This document shows, one piece after another, positions 51,948 through 64,000 of a stretch of DNA of 64,000 nucleotides. The stretch lies in the NCBI GenBank assembly GCA_037349315.1, contig JBAIAC010000004.1:35033001-35097000 (forward strand), given 5' to 3'. Below the pieces are notes generated by a model, which had not been told where the DNA came from, made no database searches, and saw nothing but the letters and a program-made list of their open reading frames with translations. The translations under genes were made by a program, and so were the position numbers. The DNA is from Chelydra serpentina. Its lineage: Eukaryota; Chordata; Testudines; Chelydridae. How positions within the stretch are numbered: position 1 is the stretch's first letter; every line of letters starts with the position of its first letter.

Positions 51948-52276
<329 letters not shown>

Positions 52277-52688
52277 TCCCTGATATAATTCTTTTTGTGT
52301 TGTGTGTGAACATGGTATGTTATGTTTTCTTTTACTCCATTTCATATTTTTGATCAACAAGGAGGTAACAGTTTCCAATAATGATGTAGATTTAATAGCT
52401 ATAGTTGACGTATCTTTCAAGGCCATATAAAAACCAAACTGGTTGAACACTAGCTACTTCGTCAACCTAAAAAACGTAACAGCAGCTGTTCTATCTCACC
52501 AGCTTCTTTCACCAAATTCAGCTCTATCTTGCAGAATATCAGTAATATTCCTACATTTTATGTTTTGGTTATTGACTCTGGCTTCTGTTTTCTAGATAAG
52601 AAGCTGCTTGTAGCATCTTATTTCAAATGTCAACATTTAGGAGATAATCAGTACCAGTATTTAATTTAGTAAAACACCTTCTTATCTA

Positions 52689-52706
52689 AAAAAAAAAAAA
52701 AAAAAA
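52689..52706 (+). repeat. Poly-A tract
   Basis: About 18 consecutive A residues. No LINE or SINE body is recognisable directly upstream. Confidence 0.9.
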
Positions 52707-52887
52707 GCTAAAGTTTGTGTTTCTAACATTATGCATTTCAGGAGTGCCTTCAGACTCACTACTATTCACATTTACATGAGCACTCTGAAATTAGAAGATA
52801 AAACTATTCCGAAATGAATTTAAATGGAATCAGGCTTATTCAGTCAAAAAGGAGAATTTCTGGCTTACAGGCAAAGCATATTTGTTT

Positions 52888-53002
52888 TTTATTTAAATCT
52901 TTAAGATAATAAAATTGGAGGTGTCAGATGTGTGGTAAAATTGGAAACATTTTAACACACATCTGATACCTCCAATTTTATTTACCTAAAGATTTAAATA
53001 AA
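52888..53002. repeat. Near-perfect 54-bp inverted repeat with 7-base loop
   Basis: The left arm 52888-52941 and right arm 52949-53002 are complementary at 49 of 54 positions, around the loop TGGAAAC. Arm landmarks are AAAATTGGAGGT, CAGATGTGTG and ATTTAAATCTTTA. As RNA this gives a long duplex in intron 13, 672 bp past the exon. It resembles no repeat I know, and I see no target duplication. Confidence 0.9.
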
Positions 53003-53228
53003 ATAAATGTTACCTACATGATCACCACTCTGGATTACTTACAAGAGGCTCTGATGAGGCAGATGCATGGAGGAAATTAGGTGGGTTGAAAGTGAGCGTT
53101 GCAAGTGACAAAATAAGAAAAGTGTGTGCAATCAATGATACTAGTTAGGAGGAAATAGAGAAAAGAGCCACCTGTCTATATGCATAATTTCCATGTCTAC
53201 AAAGAAAAACCTCATAACTGGTGTAAAG

Positions 53229-53340
53229 ATAATGGGCCTGATTCCGAACTCACTGGTTTTACACCATTTTAACACCATTGACTTCAGTGGGGTAACTCTT
53301 GGGTTACACTTGTATAAGTGGGAGGAGAATTTGGCTCATT
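53229..53340. repeat. Palindromic MITE-like repeat
   Basis: Opens GGGCCTGATTCCGAACTCAC and closes GAGGAGAATTTGGCTCA, with a CATTGACTTCAGTGG centre. The same general family structure as 54829-54930 and 49160-49275. Confidence 0.55.
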
Positions 53341-54828
53341 TTATCTACACCAAAAGGAAAACAGCAATATAATGTGAATTAGAGCATGCTCAAGGGAAAA
53401 TCAGGCCAGTTATTTTGGTGCCCAGATATGAATTTTGGTCCCTGACTATAGATGCCATCGAGATTTGAAAGTTTGGGCCTTTACAACTAATGGAGTGGTA
53501 ACAGAAAGTAGGCCTGAAGAAGATAGAGAGAAATGAAAAAAGAAAAATGTTAATAATAAAGAAGGAGATGGTGGAATGTCATGAGGTAGGGGGTTATTAA
53601 AGTTAAAAGGCAATAGAAATGGGAAAAGCAAATTAATTATGTCAGTGTATTTTTGGGATTCATAAGCCAGAGATATTTATTATGTGTTAATGTCTCTTTC
53701 TCACTGTTTCAGGCAAACTACAGCTACAACTGCTAGGCAGCACTGCAATTATGACTAGAGCTTGCATCTCAAATAGTTGAGAAATACCCACTGATGATGT
53801 ACCCTTGCTTTACTATGACAAAGCCTAAGCAAAATCACTAGTATGCATCTTAGCTGCTGTCAGGTCTATCTTAGCTGTGGATTGTTTCCTGGGCACAAGT
53901 TTTATAGGGCTTTTTAGTCAATTGCACTGTCTTCTTCACAGTGTCTACCACCAATGGCAAGAAACAATCAGCTGTAATAACCATTAGCCAGTGGAGATTT
54001 TTTTAAGTTTGGCAGATTGGACAAAAGCAGCTAGAGGGAAAGGGGACCAAGCATGAAGCAATTATGTATAAGGTCGGGGTAAGGGAGTCTGGGAATATAG
54101 TGCAACAACAGATGGAACAGAGGAGGCTGCTCATGTACGTGTATAAAATGCTTGCAAAGATCCAGGGTGACATCCTCTCTCCACTGACATCAATGGCAAA
54201 GCTCCCATTGTCTTCAGTGGGGCCAGGATTTCACCTGAATGGGTAACACTGTAACAGCATCCCTATGATAGGGAATGAGATCAACTGCATTCGCTTTTGA
54301 GTTCCACTTTAGTGCACCATAAAAATAATTCCTACCCAACATAAAAATCAGACCAAACCTTCTTTCAGGCTGCCCCATCTGGCTGTCTTAACATCCATGC
54401 TTTTCCTGAGCCTTCCTTTCACATGTGCTGAGCTGCTTATGCTGGCGCTGAAGCAATTCCACTCCATCTCATCCCTCCTCAGCCCAAGTGATAAAACCTC
54501 AAGTAACAGATCACTGCTCCTAATCTATTGAAAAACATTAAGAAACCCACTTATTGTTCTGAAAAGATATATGTGAATAACCAATAATACCTCACATTCA
54601 TAACACATCCATCTATATAATATATACAAACACTAGAGCTGAAGGAAGAGTATTATTTCAAAGGTAATTTTATGTTAACCATGTTCATGATCCTCCTATG
54701 TTTATTTGCTATGAGCATTCCAATACTCAAGCATTTATTCACATCATTTTTCAGGAAAAGTACATTTTTAGCCACCTGCTTAAATATTTTCATTTTGAAA
54801 TGAAATATTTGCAATGTTACGTCTTGGG

Positions 54829-54930
54829 CCTGGTTCTCCTTTCCTTTACACTGCTTTAAATCGGGAGTTACTTCACTGAAAATACAATAACAATTGTGTA
54901 AAGCTAGTGTAAGTGTAAGGAGAATCAGGG
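54829..54930. repeat. Palindromic MITE-like repeat
   Basis: The left end GGGCCTGGTTCTCCTTTCCT pairs imperfectly with the right end GTAAGGAGAATCAGGGC, with TTTACACT/AGTGTAAG inner arms. Confidence 0.65.
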
Positions 54931-55575
54931 CATCTATCTCCATAAGTGAAGTATAGAAAGAAACAGGGAAAAGCTATCTTTCCCTGTTACATAGTCAGTC
55001 TGCGGTATAAGACCAGCAATTTATGGGACTCCCTACTCTCACATTAATGGAATCAGATATTCATTACATACAGAAATACTATGCATATTCATTACCCCAT
55101 TTCTGATGATGAAATCCTCCTGTCAGAGAGCTCTGTGGACTGATCTCTCATGTTGCCGGTGATCAGGACAGTGGATTTCAGATCAATCCCTTTACTTTGT
55201 CTATGGGAGCGGGTTTCAGACTCCAGTAGGGCTCAGCCAGTAACTAGTGGCTAATTTTAATTGTGTGCTCTTGATTCTAGGGGCACATTATAATGATACA
55301 TGCATATCACTGAAGTGAAAAAAATGGGAACTGTTTGATAGGAATTTGTTTTGCGCCAACCAGGCAGTACCGTGCTATCAGGTGTCTCTCCTTCCCTTCT
55401 TTTCATGGATATCCATTTATTTAAAGTGTCATTAAAGTTTGTCACCTTTGGAAGATAATTTGGAACTAAGGGCAGAGGCGGCCATAAAAAAGTCAACTTT
55501 TGCTAACAGGTACTGCCCAGTTACCATGGTTATTTCTCATTCCCAGCATGCTGGGGATTTTCAGTATGTCAAATA

Positions 55576-55932
55576 CTACTGTAGGTACTCAGCAAATGAT
55601 GACTTTTTAATGTCAGCCAGTGTTGCTTTTCTCTCATACGTGGCGAGTTCAGCAATGGTTGATAGAGTGCTGTCCCCATCTGGCTCCTCAGTGAGTTCTG
55701 CATTTGTGAGGTGTGGTGGCAGAACACACTCTTTTGGCCAGACTTCATGTCCTCTGTGAGAGCCACTGCAGCCAGTGAAAATCTGTTGTGCTGACTGCTT
55801 TAACCTATGTTTCTGGAGCTGCGCTATTGAAGAAACAAAATGTCTCCATTTCTGATTACACAGATTATAATTTCTGTTGCTTATCTCAGCTATGCCTCCT
55901 GAATCTAATGGGAAGGTTTCACCCTTAGCCAT
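55576..55932 (-). other. Unidentified 118-codon open frame
   Basis: A minus-strand frame beginning MAKGETFPLDSGG, with a charged C-terminal half (ELTEEPDGDSTLSTIAELAT, YERKATLADIKKS). The amino-acid composition looks protein-like, and a second frame lies directly upstream on the same strand (55925-56215), but I recognise no domain, and no splice or promoter signal stands out. It could be a fragment of an unrecognised transposon or chance. Confidence 0.2.
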
Positions 55933-58343
55933 TAAAAAACTTCTTATTAATTTGACAATATGTTTTTATATTCAACAACAAAACAGGAACTGTGTGCTGC
56001 TCAAATGTTAGGCCTTGCCTGTGCACTCCTTCCTGTACTATATTGGCACCACAGACAAACACGAGAAAAGCAGTGACTCTCATACAGTTTTTCACCCCAT
56101 AAAGAAATGTTTGGGATGCTAAAAGCATCCTGAACTGTCTTGTCAATATCTCATGGTTTTTGTTTGGTTGGACACAATTTTGTCCAGTCCCACAATAGTA
56201 CAGGGCATTTACCATGAAGTTGAAGGATCTTCACTTAGGAGGGGGCAAGTTGGTAGTTTGGATTGGGGAAAGATCTACATTGGACAGAACTCACGTGTGC
56301 AGTCGCATGTGCTTTGTAGCATACTGCCCTCACCTGCCGACCAGACGTAGCCTGATCACCTGTGTGACATTTGTTTCCATTAGTAGTTGCCCCAATAAAA
56401 GGCCATCCTTTCACTGCTGAATTTCCTTGTGGCACTAGACGTGCACAAGGGGAGCAAGCAGGGGCACAGGCCCCCGCAACCAGTGAGGGCACATTACTCC
56501 TCCTAGACCAGGGCAGGGAGAGCGAGCTCCTCCAGCCTGGGCTGGGGTGGAAGACGACAGTTCTTCTGGCCCTGGGACCATAGGGGGAGATCCAGCTCTT
56601 CCGGCTGCGAGGGGAGAGTGAGCTTAGATTGCAAAAGTAATCAGAGAGCCTCATTAAAACTACCAGTACAAACCAGAATCTCTCAAAAACTACCAGCATA
56701 ACTGTCTGCACCTCTATAGTAACTTTTATTCGTGGATCCCAAAGTATTCTGCAAACATTAATCTTCAGAATACCCCTATGAAGTATGTAACTATAATCAT
56801 TGTTCCCCATTCATAGAGGCACTAAGAAAGTATCCTGCTTAGTTTCAGTAGACTTCACCTGTCCTCTACTCTCGCTCTTCTCCAGGTACTTGTACACCAG
56901 CACAACAGAAGGTGGGATGTAGCCTGTTATATTTTAACAATGCTGCAAATTATTTTTCTCTCTTTTCTTTTCATTATACTTCCTGGTTATTCAGGTGTCA
57001 ATACCTGGGACATTACCAGGCAGCCTCGCAGCCTGCTATCATTGAAGCTCGTGGCAAAATTTCCATTGACTTCAATGAGAGCAGGATGTGGCCCTAAAAG
57101 ATGTGTGCCACTAAGATAATAATGTTCGAATAAATGGCAGGTGGAATAAAGACAGGTAGCAGACTGCCAAAAATACATTCAGCCGCTTGTAACAATAACT
57201 CTCCAGGTAACCATGACATTTGAGAAGCAAATAGAGAGAGACATTTTTTTTTTAATAATCATCTATTTGGTGGGGAAACTGCCAACTTCCAGTTTGCATT
57301 AAGTGCTAGATGGACCCTGCAAGAGTCACAGATTGGCCATGCAGATCTGGCACACAGGTTTGCAGTATGGATCTGTTAAGACATTCACCCTCCAAAGTAG
57401 TATGAATGTTTTCTTTCCTTTCCTCCTGAGTCCTGTTTTAAACCAAGAACAATGTGTGAGATCAGCATACAGTATCATACTGGGTGATAGGGTAGGAGTC
57501 AATAAGCCAACACCTAAAATGGGAGGAGGTAGAAGGACAATCTAGTAGATGGACACCGAGTTAGGACTCAGGAGACTTGGGTTAGATATCTAAACCAACC
57601 ACACATAGTGAGTACAGTGTATTTGAAGGAAAATCCTGCTGCTTCATATTTTCTTTTATCAGCACTAGTAACAAACAAGGCCTGCAGATGAGAATAGACT
57701 GAACAGCTGGCAGGCCATCTATCTACATAATAGGCATTCCAAGTACATAATTACACATTAGGCTCATTTATTAGGCTATTGCTTATAACTTTCAAGCTAC
57801 TGAGGCCAAAATCTTCCTCAGTCCCAGGGCAGGTCATTCAGTAGGAATTTTGGATGTGCACAGAACACAGACAGGACTGGTTCCCATATGGTTACAGAAC
57901 TGCAGTAAAGTGGAACAATTTTCAGCTTGTGTGATTGAAGGATATCTGGATGCATATTATAAGACTGTCCTACATTAATGAGGAAAAGTTGACGTGCCTT
58001 TATTATTCTTTTGTTCCATTCTTTGTTTCTATGGGGAATTTGACAATGCAATATCACTGTCTTCCTTTTAAACAAATAAAACAAAATAAAACAAAAAAAA
58101 GACAATGGCTGTTGAAAATAGCAATTCCAGTCCTAATAACCACTGGGAAGCATTTCTTGCTCAATTGTATCCTACTTTTTCTACAGCAAGTTACAGTGGA
58201 TCAGTATATTTGATTTGGGAGAAATGAAGTAACAGCTGCCCAAAATGAGCTTGAGCACTCCTGAATTTTGAGGGTGTTCAAGTCTGGAATGCAGATGCTA
58301 GATTCCCTTTCTGAATATTAGCTAAATCTGGAAAGGGATTTAC

Positions 58344-58461
58344 TAGGGTGACCAGATAGCAAATGTGAAAAACCTGGGGTGGGGGGTAATAGGGGCTTAT
58401 ATAAGAAAAAGAGCCAAAAATCGGGGCTGTCCCTATAAAATCGGGATATCTGGTCACCCTA
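58344..58461. mobile_element. hAT-like MITE, copy 2 (TAGGGTGACCAG family)
   Basis: A 118-bp copy of the element at 16444-16566. The ends are TAGGGTGACCAGATA and TATCTGGTCACCCTA, and the shared interior includes CTTATATAAGAAAAAGA and CTGTCCCTATAAAAT. The flanking 8 bp no longer match well (GGATTTAC and ATCCCTAC). Confidence 0.8.
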
Positions 58462-58577
58462 ATCCCTACCGTTCAGCAGCCAGCTTTACATTAACACAGC
58501 AAGCTAGAGCGTGTCTCAGCTATCTCACTCCCTTTCCTGTTGATAGCGGCCAAGGAAATGTAGTTCTTTCCCTGCTC

Positions 58578-58700
58578 CAGGGCTGACGCTATAGGTAGGG
58601 AGCTAACCAAGGAACTACAACTCCCAGGGCTCCCGGCCGCCCCTGCAATTTGGCCGCCACAAGCAAATACTTGTTTTGCTGGTGCCTAGAGCTGGCCCTG
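58578..58700. mobile_element. hAT-like MITE (CAGGGCYRRCKCTA)
   Basis: Starts CAGGGCTGACGCTATAGG and ends TGCCTAGAGCTGGCCCTG, which are imperfect inverted repeats. The GC-rich centre (GGCCGCCCCTGCAATTTGGC) is typical of a MITE family frequent in turtle introns. No clear target duplication. Confidence 0.6.
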
Positions 58701-58954
58701 GTGAATGGACTGTGGACTGATATTCTCACTCTGGTTGCTGGCAGAATTTGCACTCTTTTCAGTCTATCAGTTATTCGTCATTAACTCCTGAAAGAAAGCC
58801 TTAGGAATTCTTCCAACCAATTCATGGTTTTGTTGCTGACCAAATTAGGGTCTATATGACATAGCTGTATTTGTTTCATTTTTATAGTATTGATCTGTCA
58901 TTAGACAACACAAAACTCAGCACTTCACTCAGGCTTCAAGTTATCCTATATTAC

Positions 58955-59065
58955 TATTTTAATTGTGGAAGCATCTAGAGGTTCCAACCAGGGAACAGGG
59001 CCCATTGTGTTAATCACTGTACCTGAATATAATCAAACGGCCTCAAAGAACTTGCACCGCAATTA
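58955..59065 (-). mobile_element. Diverged MIR-like SINE tail
   Basis: AACAGGGCCCATTGTGTTAA, TCACTGTACC and CAAAGAACTTGCA match the reversed tail of the SINEs at 10890-11128 and 30545-30768. Confidence 0.55.
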
Positions 59066-59224
59066 GTTTAAGAAACTATCTCTTGGTGTTGATGATCTCA
59101 CCAGTTATTGCCTCCTCTCTAATCCTCCTTTTTAAAGAGCACTATTGAGAGAGTGTGATAAAGCAACTGGCAATACCCGGAGATCTCAAATTTCCTTGAC
59201 CCTTTTCGATCTAGTTTAAGGCCT

Positions 59225-60240
59225 GGATATGGTGCATCAACCACATAGGTTTATTAGTTGATGGTCTCCTTCTGACAATGGATAAAGATCACATTTCCAT
59301 GAAGATTCTTTAGTTGTATCAGTTGCTTTTAATGCAGTTGGCCATGAAGTGTTAACACATCTTGGACGTGACTGTGATAAATGAATTCACAGGACTCAGA
59401 GGAATGGTAGCAGGCGATTGGACTTTTGTCCCATGGCTGCCAAGTGTGGAGTTCTTTTATCACTGCACCTGATCAATAAAGAGAGAATTAACCTGCTTGA
59501 GTTGCAGTGCCATTAGAATGTGGATGATACTCAGTTTACATTTGTTTAATCTGGTTCAGTCATTCATCTTTCCCAGTGTCTGGGTGAGATTGGAGCTTGG
59601 ATAAGAGCTAGTTGGCTGATATTCAGATCAGGAAAGACAACGGTAATCCTGATCAGAAACAGCCAGAGAAGGCTTAACTAAGGAGTATGCTTTGTATCTA
59701 AAGCTTACAGTCTAGGAGTTCTACTAGATCATTGGTTGTTTCTGGGTGTAGCAGTAGTGCCAATAGTTCACTTTTTCAGCTTTACTCAGCAAGCAGGCTG
59801 CAGCTTTTCCTCTCATCGTGGACCTTGCCATGATTATCCATGTCATTGTCACCTCCTAACTAGATTAGTGTAGTGCACTCTACATGGGTCTACCCTTGAA
59901 GACCACTCAGAAATTCTAGCTAAGGCAGAGTGTCTCTGTTTCCATTTATTTAGCAGTGTTTTGCATATGAAGCACATTACACAGGTATGCCACAGCTTCC
60001 CATTTCATTTCTGGGAGGAATTCCTGGTGTTGAATTTGATCTATAGAGTTTTTATAATTTGACTTAGAGACCACCTCTGGCACTTAAGATCAACTTGGAC
60101 TCCCAAGCTGGCAGGCTCTAGGTGGGCATGATCAATGATGGGTCTTCAGTTCTGGAAATCACTTCCTCCTTAGCCTGAAAAAGACCAAGTATGTTGATGT
60201 TCACATCAAAATGCTAATTATCATAGCACCTCTTATTACA
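59225..60240 (+). mobile_element. L2-like LINE fragment (ORF2 3' half)
   Basis: Across three frames the + strand gives, in the right order, pieces typical of L2/CR1-group reverse transcriptases: FNAVGHEVL, VDDTQFT (the YADD-type box, first residues altered), SQCLGEIGAWIRASWL, SLGVLLDHWL, and LTRLV followed by LHGST, then LRDHLWHLRSTWTP-like text before the end. Many stops and frameshifts show it is old and inactive. The end near 60240 is approximate. Confidence 0.65.
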
Positions 60241-63200
60241 AATATGTTTTTCCACCTAAAAGGAAGCCTGTGTTATCCAAATAATGAAGAAAAAATGAGA
60301 AAGAGACTTATACGTAACATAACTAACACCCAACCAGTGACCGGTTGACAAAGAGATGAGAAAAGTGCTAGGGTATGCTTTGCAAATTAATATACAACAC
60401 ATTGAATATACTGAAAAATGCACTAAATTTAGTATTTAGGGAAATATTAACCACCCAGTATGGTACATAAATAACAAGAAAGAATCTGGCAACAGAGATA
60501 TAAAATGTTGCCAGGCATTACATCTTATGAAATAAGGCAAGCCATTATTTCATAAATATTGGCTCTAATTATTGTTAATTAATTCAATTCAGCTATTGTT
60601 GTTTCCCTTTCGTGTGACTGAGCTTTACTGGCCCAAATGTTCATAGTAAATAAATTTCAAAGTTTCAAGAATGTGCATCTGTGGAAATGCAAATCTAAAT
60701 GTGGACACTCAAGCTTTCATTCCAGAAGTGGTTTTGCCCTCATCCAGTTAGAACAGAAACAATACCGGGTGATTTAACTGACTAACCACAATTAAGCAAC
60801 ACAGTTGACATTTCGGTATTCTGAGCCAATCCATAGATTGACACAATTCAGAAGATGTTTGTCACATAATTTTAATATATAAATTTAATATATACATTTC
60901 AGGAGACTGCAAAAGCATTCCACAAGTAGGAAAACAGGTTATTTTAAACAGATACATTATTATTCACCTCTACCCGCCATGGCCCTACTGGCACACAATA
61001 TTATCTTGATTTGCTGCATTTTTCTCCTCTGTAGTTATCCTGTATGGTTCTGCAATGAAAAGCCTCTTGGTGTTTGTCAGAGAAAGGTTCTGATTAATTA
61101 ATTTGTACTCTGTATTTCATTGTAAACATCATGAAACCCAAGAGATTGTAATGTAGCTGATAGACAGGACAAACCATCAAACTGCTATCACCAGACACCA
61201 CCACTTGGAAGGAAGAGAGGAAGGAAAGGTTTGGCTGGACATCTCTCAGGAAACATACCAACAGGACAAGAGCATTGCAGACGAAGGATGGTGCATTTTA
61301 GTCTTCAGCCAATTCCTTATCCACAGAGTGCCAAATTCAACCTGATGTAAGTGGGAGGCATTTCAGTGACATCAATGGAAGTCACGCCCATTTACAACAG
61401 GGCCAGATTTCACCACCCCTCCAGCAGGATTACGTGCATAAGTGCACATAAATCTTGGAAGGATCACTTTCAAAAACACCAGAGGCTCTTTATTATGGTA
61501 GCCATTAGGATCTTGGGTCTGTCATATTTCTGCCATGCTAAACATTTGATAATAACATACACTTGTCAATCAGCAATTTAGGAATTCAAAAGCTGGACTT
61601 GTGAAATCAGTCCAATCTGACGTTTTTTTTCCCCTAATTCATATCAACAGCTGGCAACAAGTTTTGAGTGGTTCCAGTAAGTAGCAGAATTCCTATGTCG
61701 GAATGGATAGTTCAGCCTGGGGCTGGATTGGCATAGAAATGAAGTGTGCAAGACTTCTCTAGTGGGTAGAGTCTGTAAAATCTTCAGTTCTACTCCCGCC
61801 ATTGCTGGGCAGTGTTGAGTGGAGTGAAAAATTGAAAGCTGCTGAAGCAACTGCCACCCATGTTATGTCTAATATCCCAATTGCTCTTCCAAACTGTCTA
61901 TGTGCCCAACGTTCCCTTGGCATTTTGGAAAGTGATATGGTGGTCTCAGATGGGAACAGTATAATCCATTATTGCTATATCAAATCCTACTGAGGCCAGG
62001 AAGAGATAGAGAGGGAAGAATGCTTTTTTTTTAAGCAACACAAATGCACAGCTTATTCCTTTTTAGTAAAGGACTGCAATGTATGCAAGGCAGAATCCTC
62101 CTTTGTAGCCACATCCTCAATTGAGGATAGTCAAAGTCCTCAGAAGAACAACTACAATGACCCACAAAATACAAGTTATCTGTGTGTGTTCATCGAGAGC
62201 ATAGTGATTGTCTCATTTCATCCACAGAGTTGTTATTGGGGCATTTAGTTCACTAGCTGAGGTACAACGCATGTTGGGGTGCTAGTTACTTCTATTTTGT
62301 CACCTGTAGTAATATTACAGAGAGCCAAATTTGTCTAAATAGAGGTGGAGTGATGTGGGCAGCAGACAGTAGTAGCAGCCAAAGGTATAGGGGTGTTAGC
62401 AGTAAGTAGGATACTGATCACAGTACTGTTGGTTTCAAAAACATTGCCCTCACTGTCCGCAACAACAACTTGCTCAGCATCAGAGGTCAATGGTGGGTGT
62501 GTGAGTTTTAAATGAATGGGGAAGGCCTCTACCTGCACTCACCCTATTGTGACAGAAACATAGTTGGCCCAGCAAAGATCACTTTTACTTAATGAGAGAA
62601 CATTGCATGCAGATGTTGTCCTGTCTCTTCTTGTGACTATGGGGATATCAGGTGTGGATTCACTATTATTGTGGGCCTTACCACACACATGCAAAGTGAT
62701 GTTGTAGCAGATGAAGTGGGCAGGAGTTGGCCTTCTTCCACTGCCTTTTCTTTGATCAAAATGAAGCATAACAAAGAGAGGGTTGATGGTAGAGGGCTAG
62801 CTGTAAGTGAAGAAGAATGGAAATCAGAACAGTAGTAATAGTTCCACCTCTTGTAAGAATCAAGAACATGTCAAAGTAATATTGGCAACACTGCCATGAG
62901 TGGGTGTTTGGCTTTTTCTTGGGTGACACTGATTTGCAGACGACAGGAACGAGCATTACTGCCATTGAGCTAACCCTCAAAACAGCACCCTACTGCACTG
63001 TTATCAAATTCCTCATTTCCAGAATTTCCAACTGCCATTGCAACTGCAGCAGCAGTAACAGCAACTCTTTAATATCCTACAACAGTGCAAGTGTAATGCC
63101 AGCTGGTGTCAGGTCTTCCTAACCATCACAGTACTTGCTGTTTAGTTTTATTCTTGAACCAGCTCTTAGCTCGCTGTTTTCGCTATGAGGCAATTGGCTG

Positions 63201-64000
63201 TTTCTTGGCTATGGAGCTGTGTTGCTTACCAACACTACCAGTACCTGTCTCACAACTGCCCTAAATTTTGGCATAACAGGAGAGGTTAGTGCAAGAGTAT
63301 CTCAATGCTCCATGCTGGAGCTAGATTCTCGGCTGGGGTAAACTAGCATAGCTCCATTGGCTTCAATGGTGGCACAAATCGAAATGACCTTATTCATAAA
63401 GGAAATATAATTTGCTAGCAGCAGCTGTACTGCACAACTGAAAAGAACGAGAGGGGCCAAAGCACATGTCCCTTTCCTTCCCTCTGAAGCCAAGTGGGAT
63501 TGTAGTAACTTTGGTAACTTTTACCAGTAAACGATCTGTAGGATTTTTGCATAGCTATGGACTCTCAGTGCTTAGATTCTATAGTGAAGATACTATCATA
63601 AGAATTTTTAAAGCTACATGACATGACACTTCAACTGAGCAGCATTTATGTTACATTGATTATTGTTTTATGATACAATGCACACAACACACGTGATGGT
63701 GCTGTATTGCAGAGCCATCTGACATTGTGCATTTACCACGCTGTCTCACTTCTGCCCATTAATGCATGACCCTGGGGCTTATATTAACTTTCCAAACCTC
63801 TGAACAGCTGCAAAAAAACACCACAAAACAGAAAAAAACCATCCTGCTGGAAAAAACATCCTCATCCCCAAATGTCACATAAATTAAAAGAGGAAAAAGC
63901 AACGGGATCACCAAGATGTGCACATGGCTGCCTGGGTTACTGCATGACTGAACTTATTATCATCCCCTCTCTCCTTCTGCTGCTTCTCCCCTTCTCGTCT

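Noticed and set aside
56235..56810. 191-codon minus-strand frame
   Set aside because: The longest open frame in the window, but it has no recognisable domain, overlaps a GC-rich stretch (56420-56620) that looks like a repeat fragment, and lacks gene signals.

Overview
This is vertebrate nuclear DNA and almost certainly comes from a hidden-necked (cryptodiran) turtle. Nine short exons with canonical AG/GT borders lie on the + strand inside long AT-rich introns. The repeats include a tRNA-derived SINE with a CR1-type tail (36331-36510) that matches the tortoise Pol III SINE, as well as CR1, MIR-like and L2 relics, hAT MITEs, a DIRS-type element and Gypsy-style solo LTRs. The species assignment comes from recognising these repeats by eye, not from a database search.

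The only protein-coding gene I can support is GRIA4, which encodes the AMPA-type glutamate receptor subunit GluA4. The subtype rests mainly on the segment after the first membrane helix ([20 protein letters not shown]), which differs in GluA1-3. Exon lengths (54, 159, 168, 105, 108, 207, 371, 199 and 248 bp) fit exons 5-13 of the mammalian GRIA genes. They run from the middle of the amino-terminal domain through ligand-binding segment S1, membrane helix M1, pore loop M2, helix M3 and most of S2, ending at the R/G editing codon. Signal-peptide exons 1-4 lie upstream. The alternative flip/flop exons, M4 and the C-terminus lie downstream of the window.

Layout: 1-7996 is the end of intron 4; exons 5-8 lie at 7997-13909; intron 8 is 12.3 kb and is expanded by a degraded, roughly 6.2-kb DIRS retrotransposon (about 15410-21625) that itself holds several later insertions; exon 9 is at 26161; exon 10 at 34104; exon 11 (S1 end, M1, pore) at 41720; exon 12 (M3) at 45269; exon 13 at 51969; and 52217-64000 is the start of intron 13.

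Regulatory logic visible in the DNA: the Q/R site codes for Gln (CAA), so the subunit should form calcium-permeable channels. The last codon of exon 13 lies in an exon-intron hairpin whose target adenosine faces a cytosine, which is the substrate geometry for ADAR editing at the R/G site.

The most interesting unexplained material is a short interspersed element present three times with 9-12-bp target duplications. Two copies carry a hammerhead-ribozyme-like core, and the third is a head-to-head fold-back that begins within the core's helix III, close to where cleavage would fall. A separate near-perfect 54-bp inverted repeat lies about 0.7 kb downstream of the editing hairpin.
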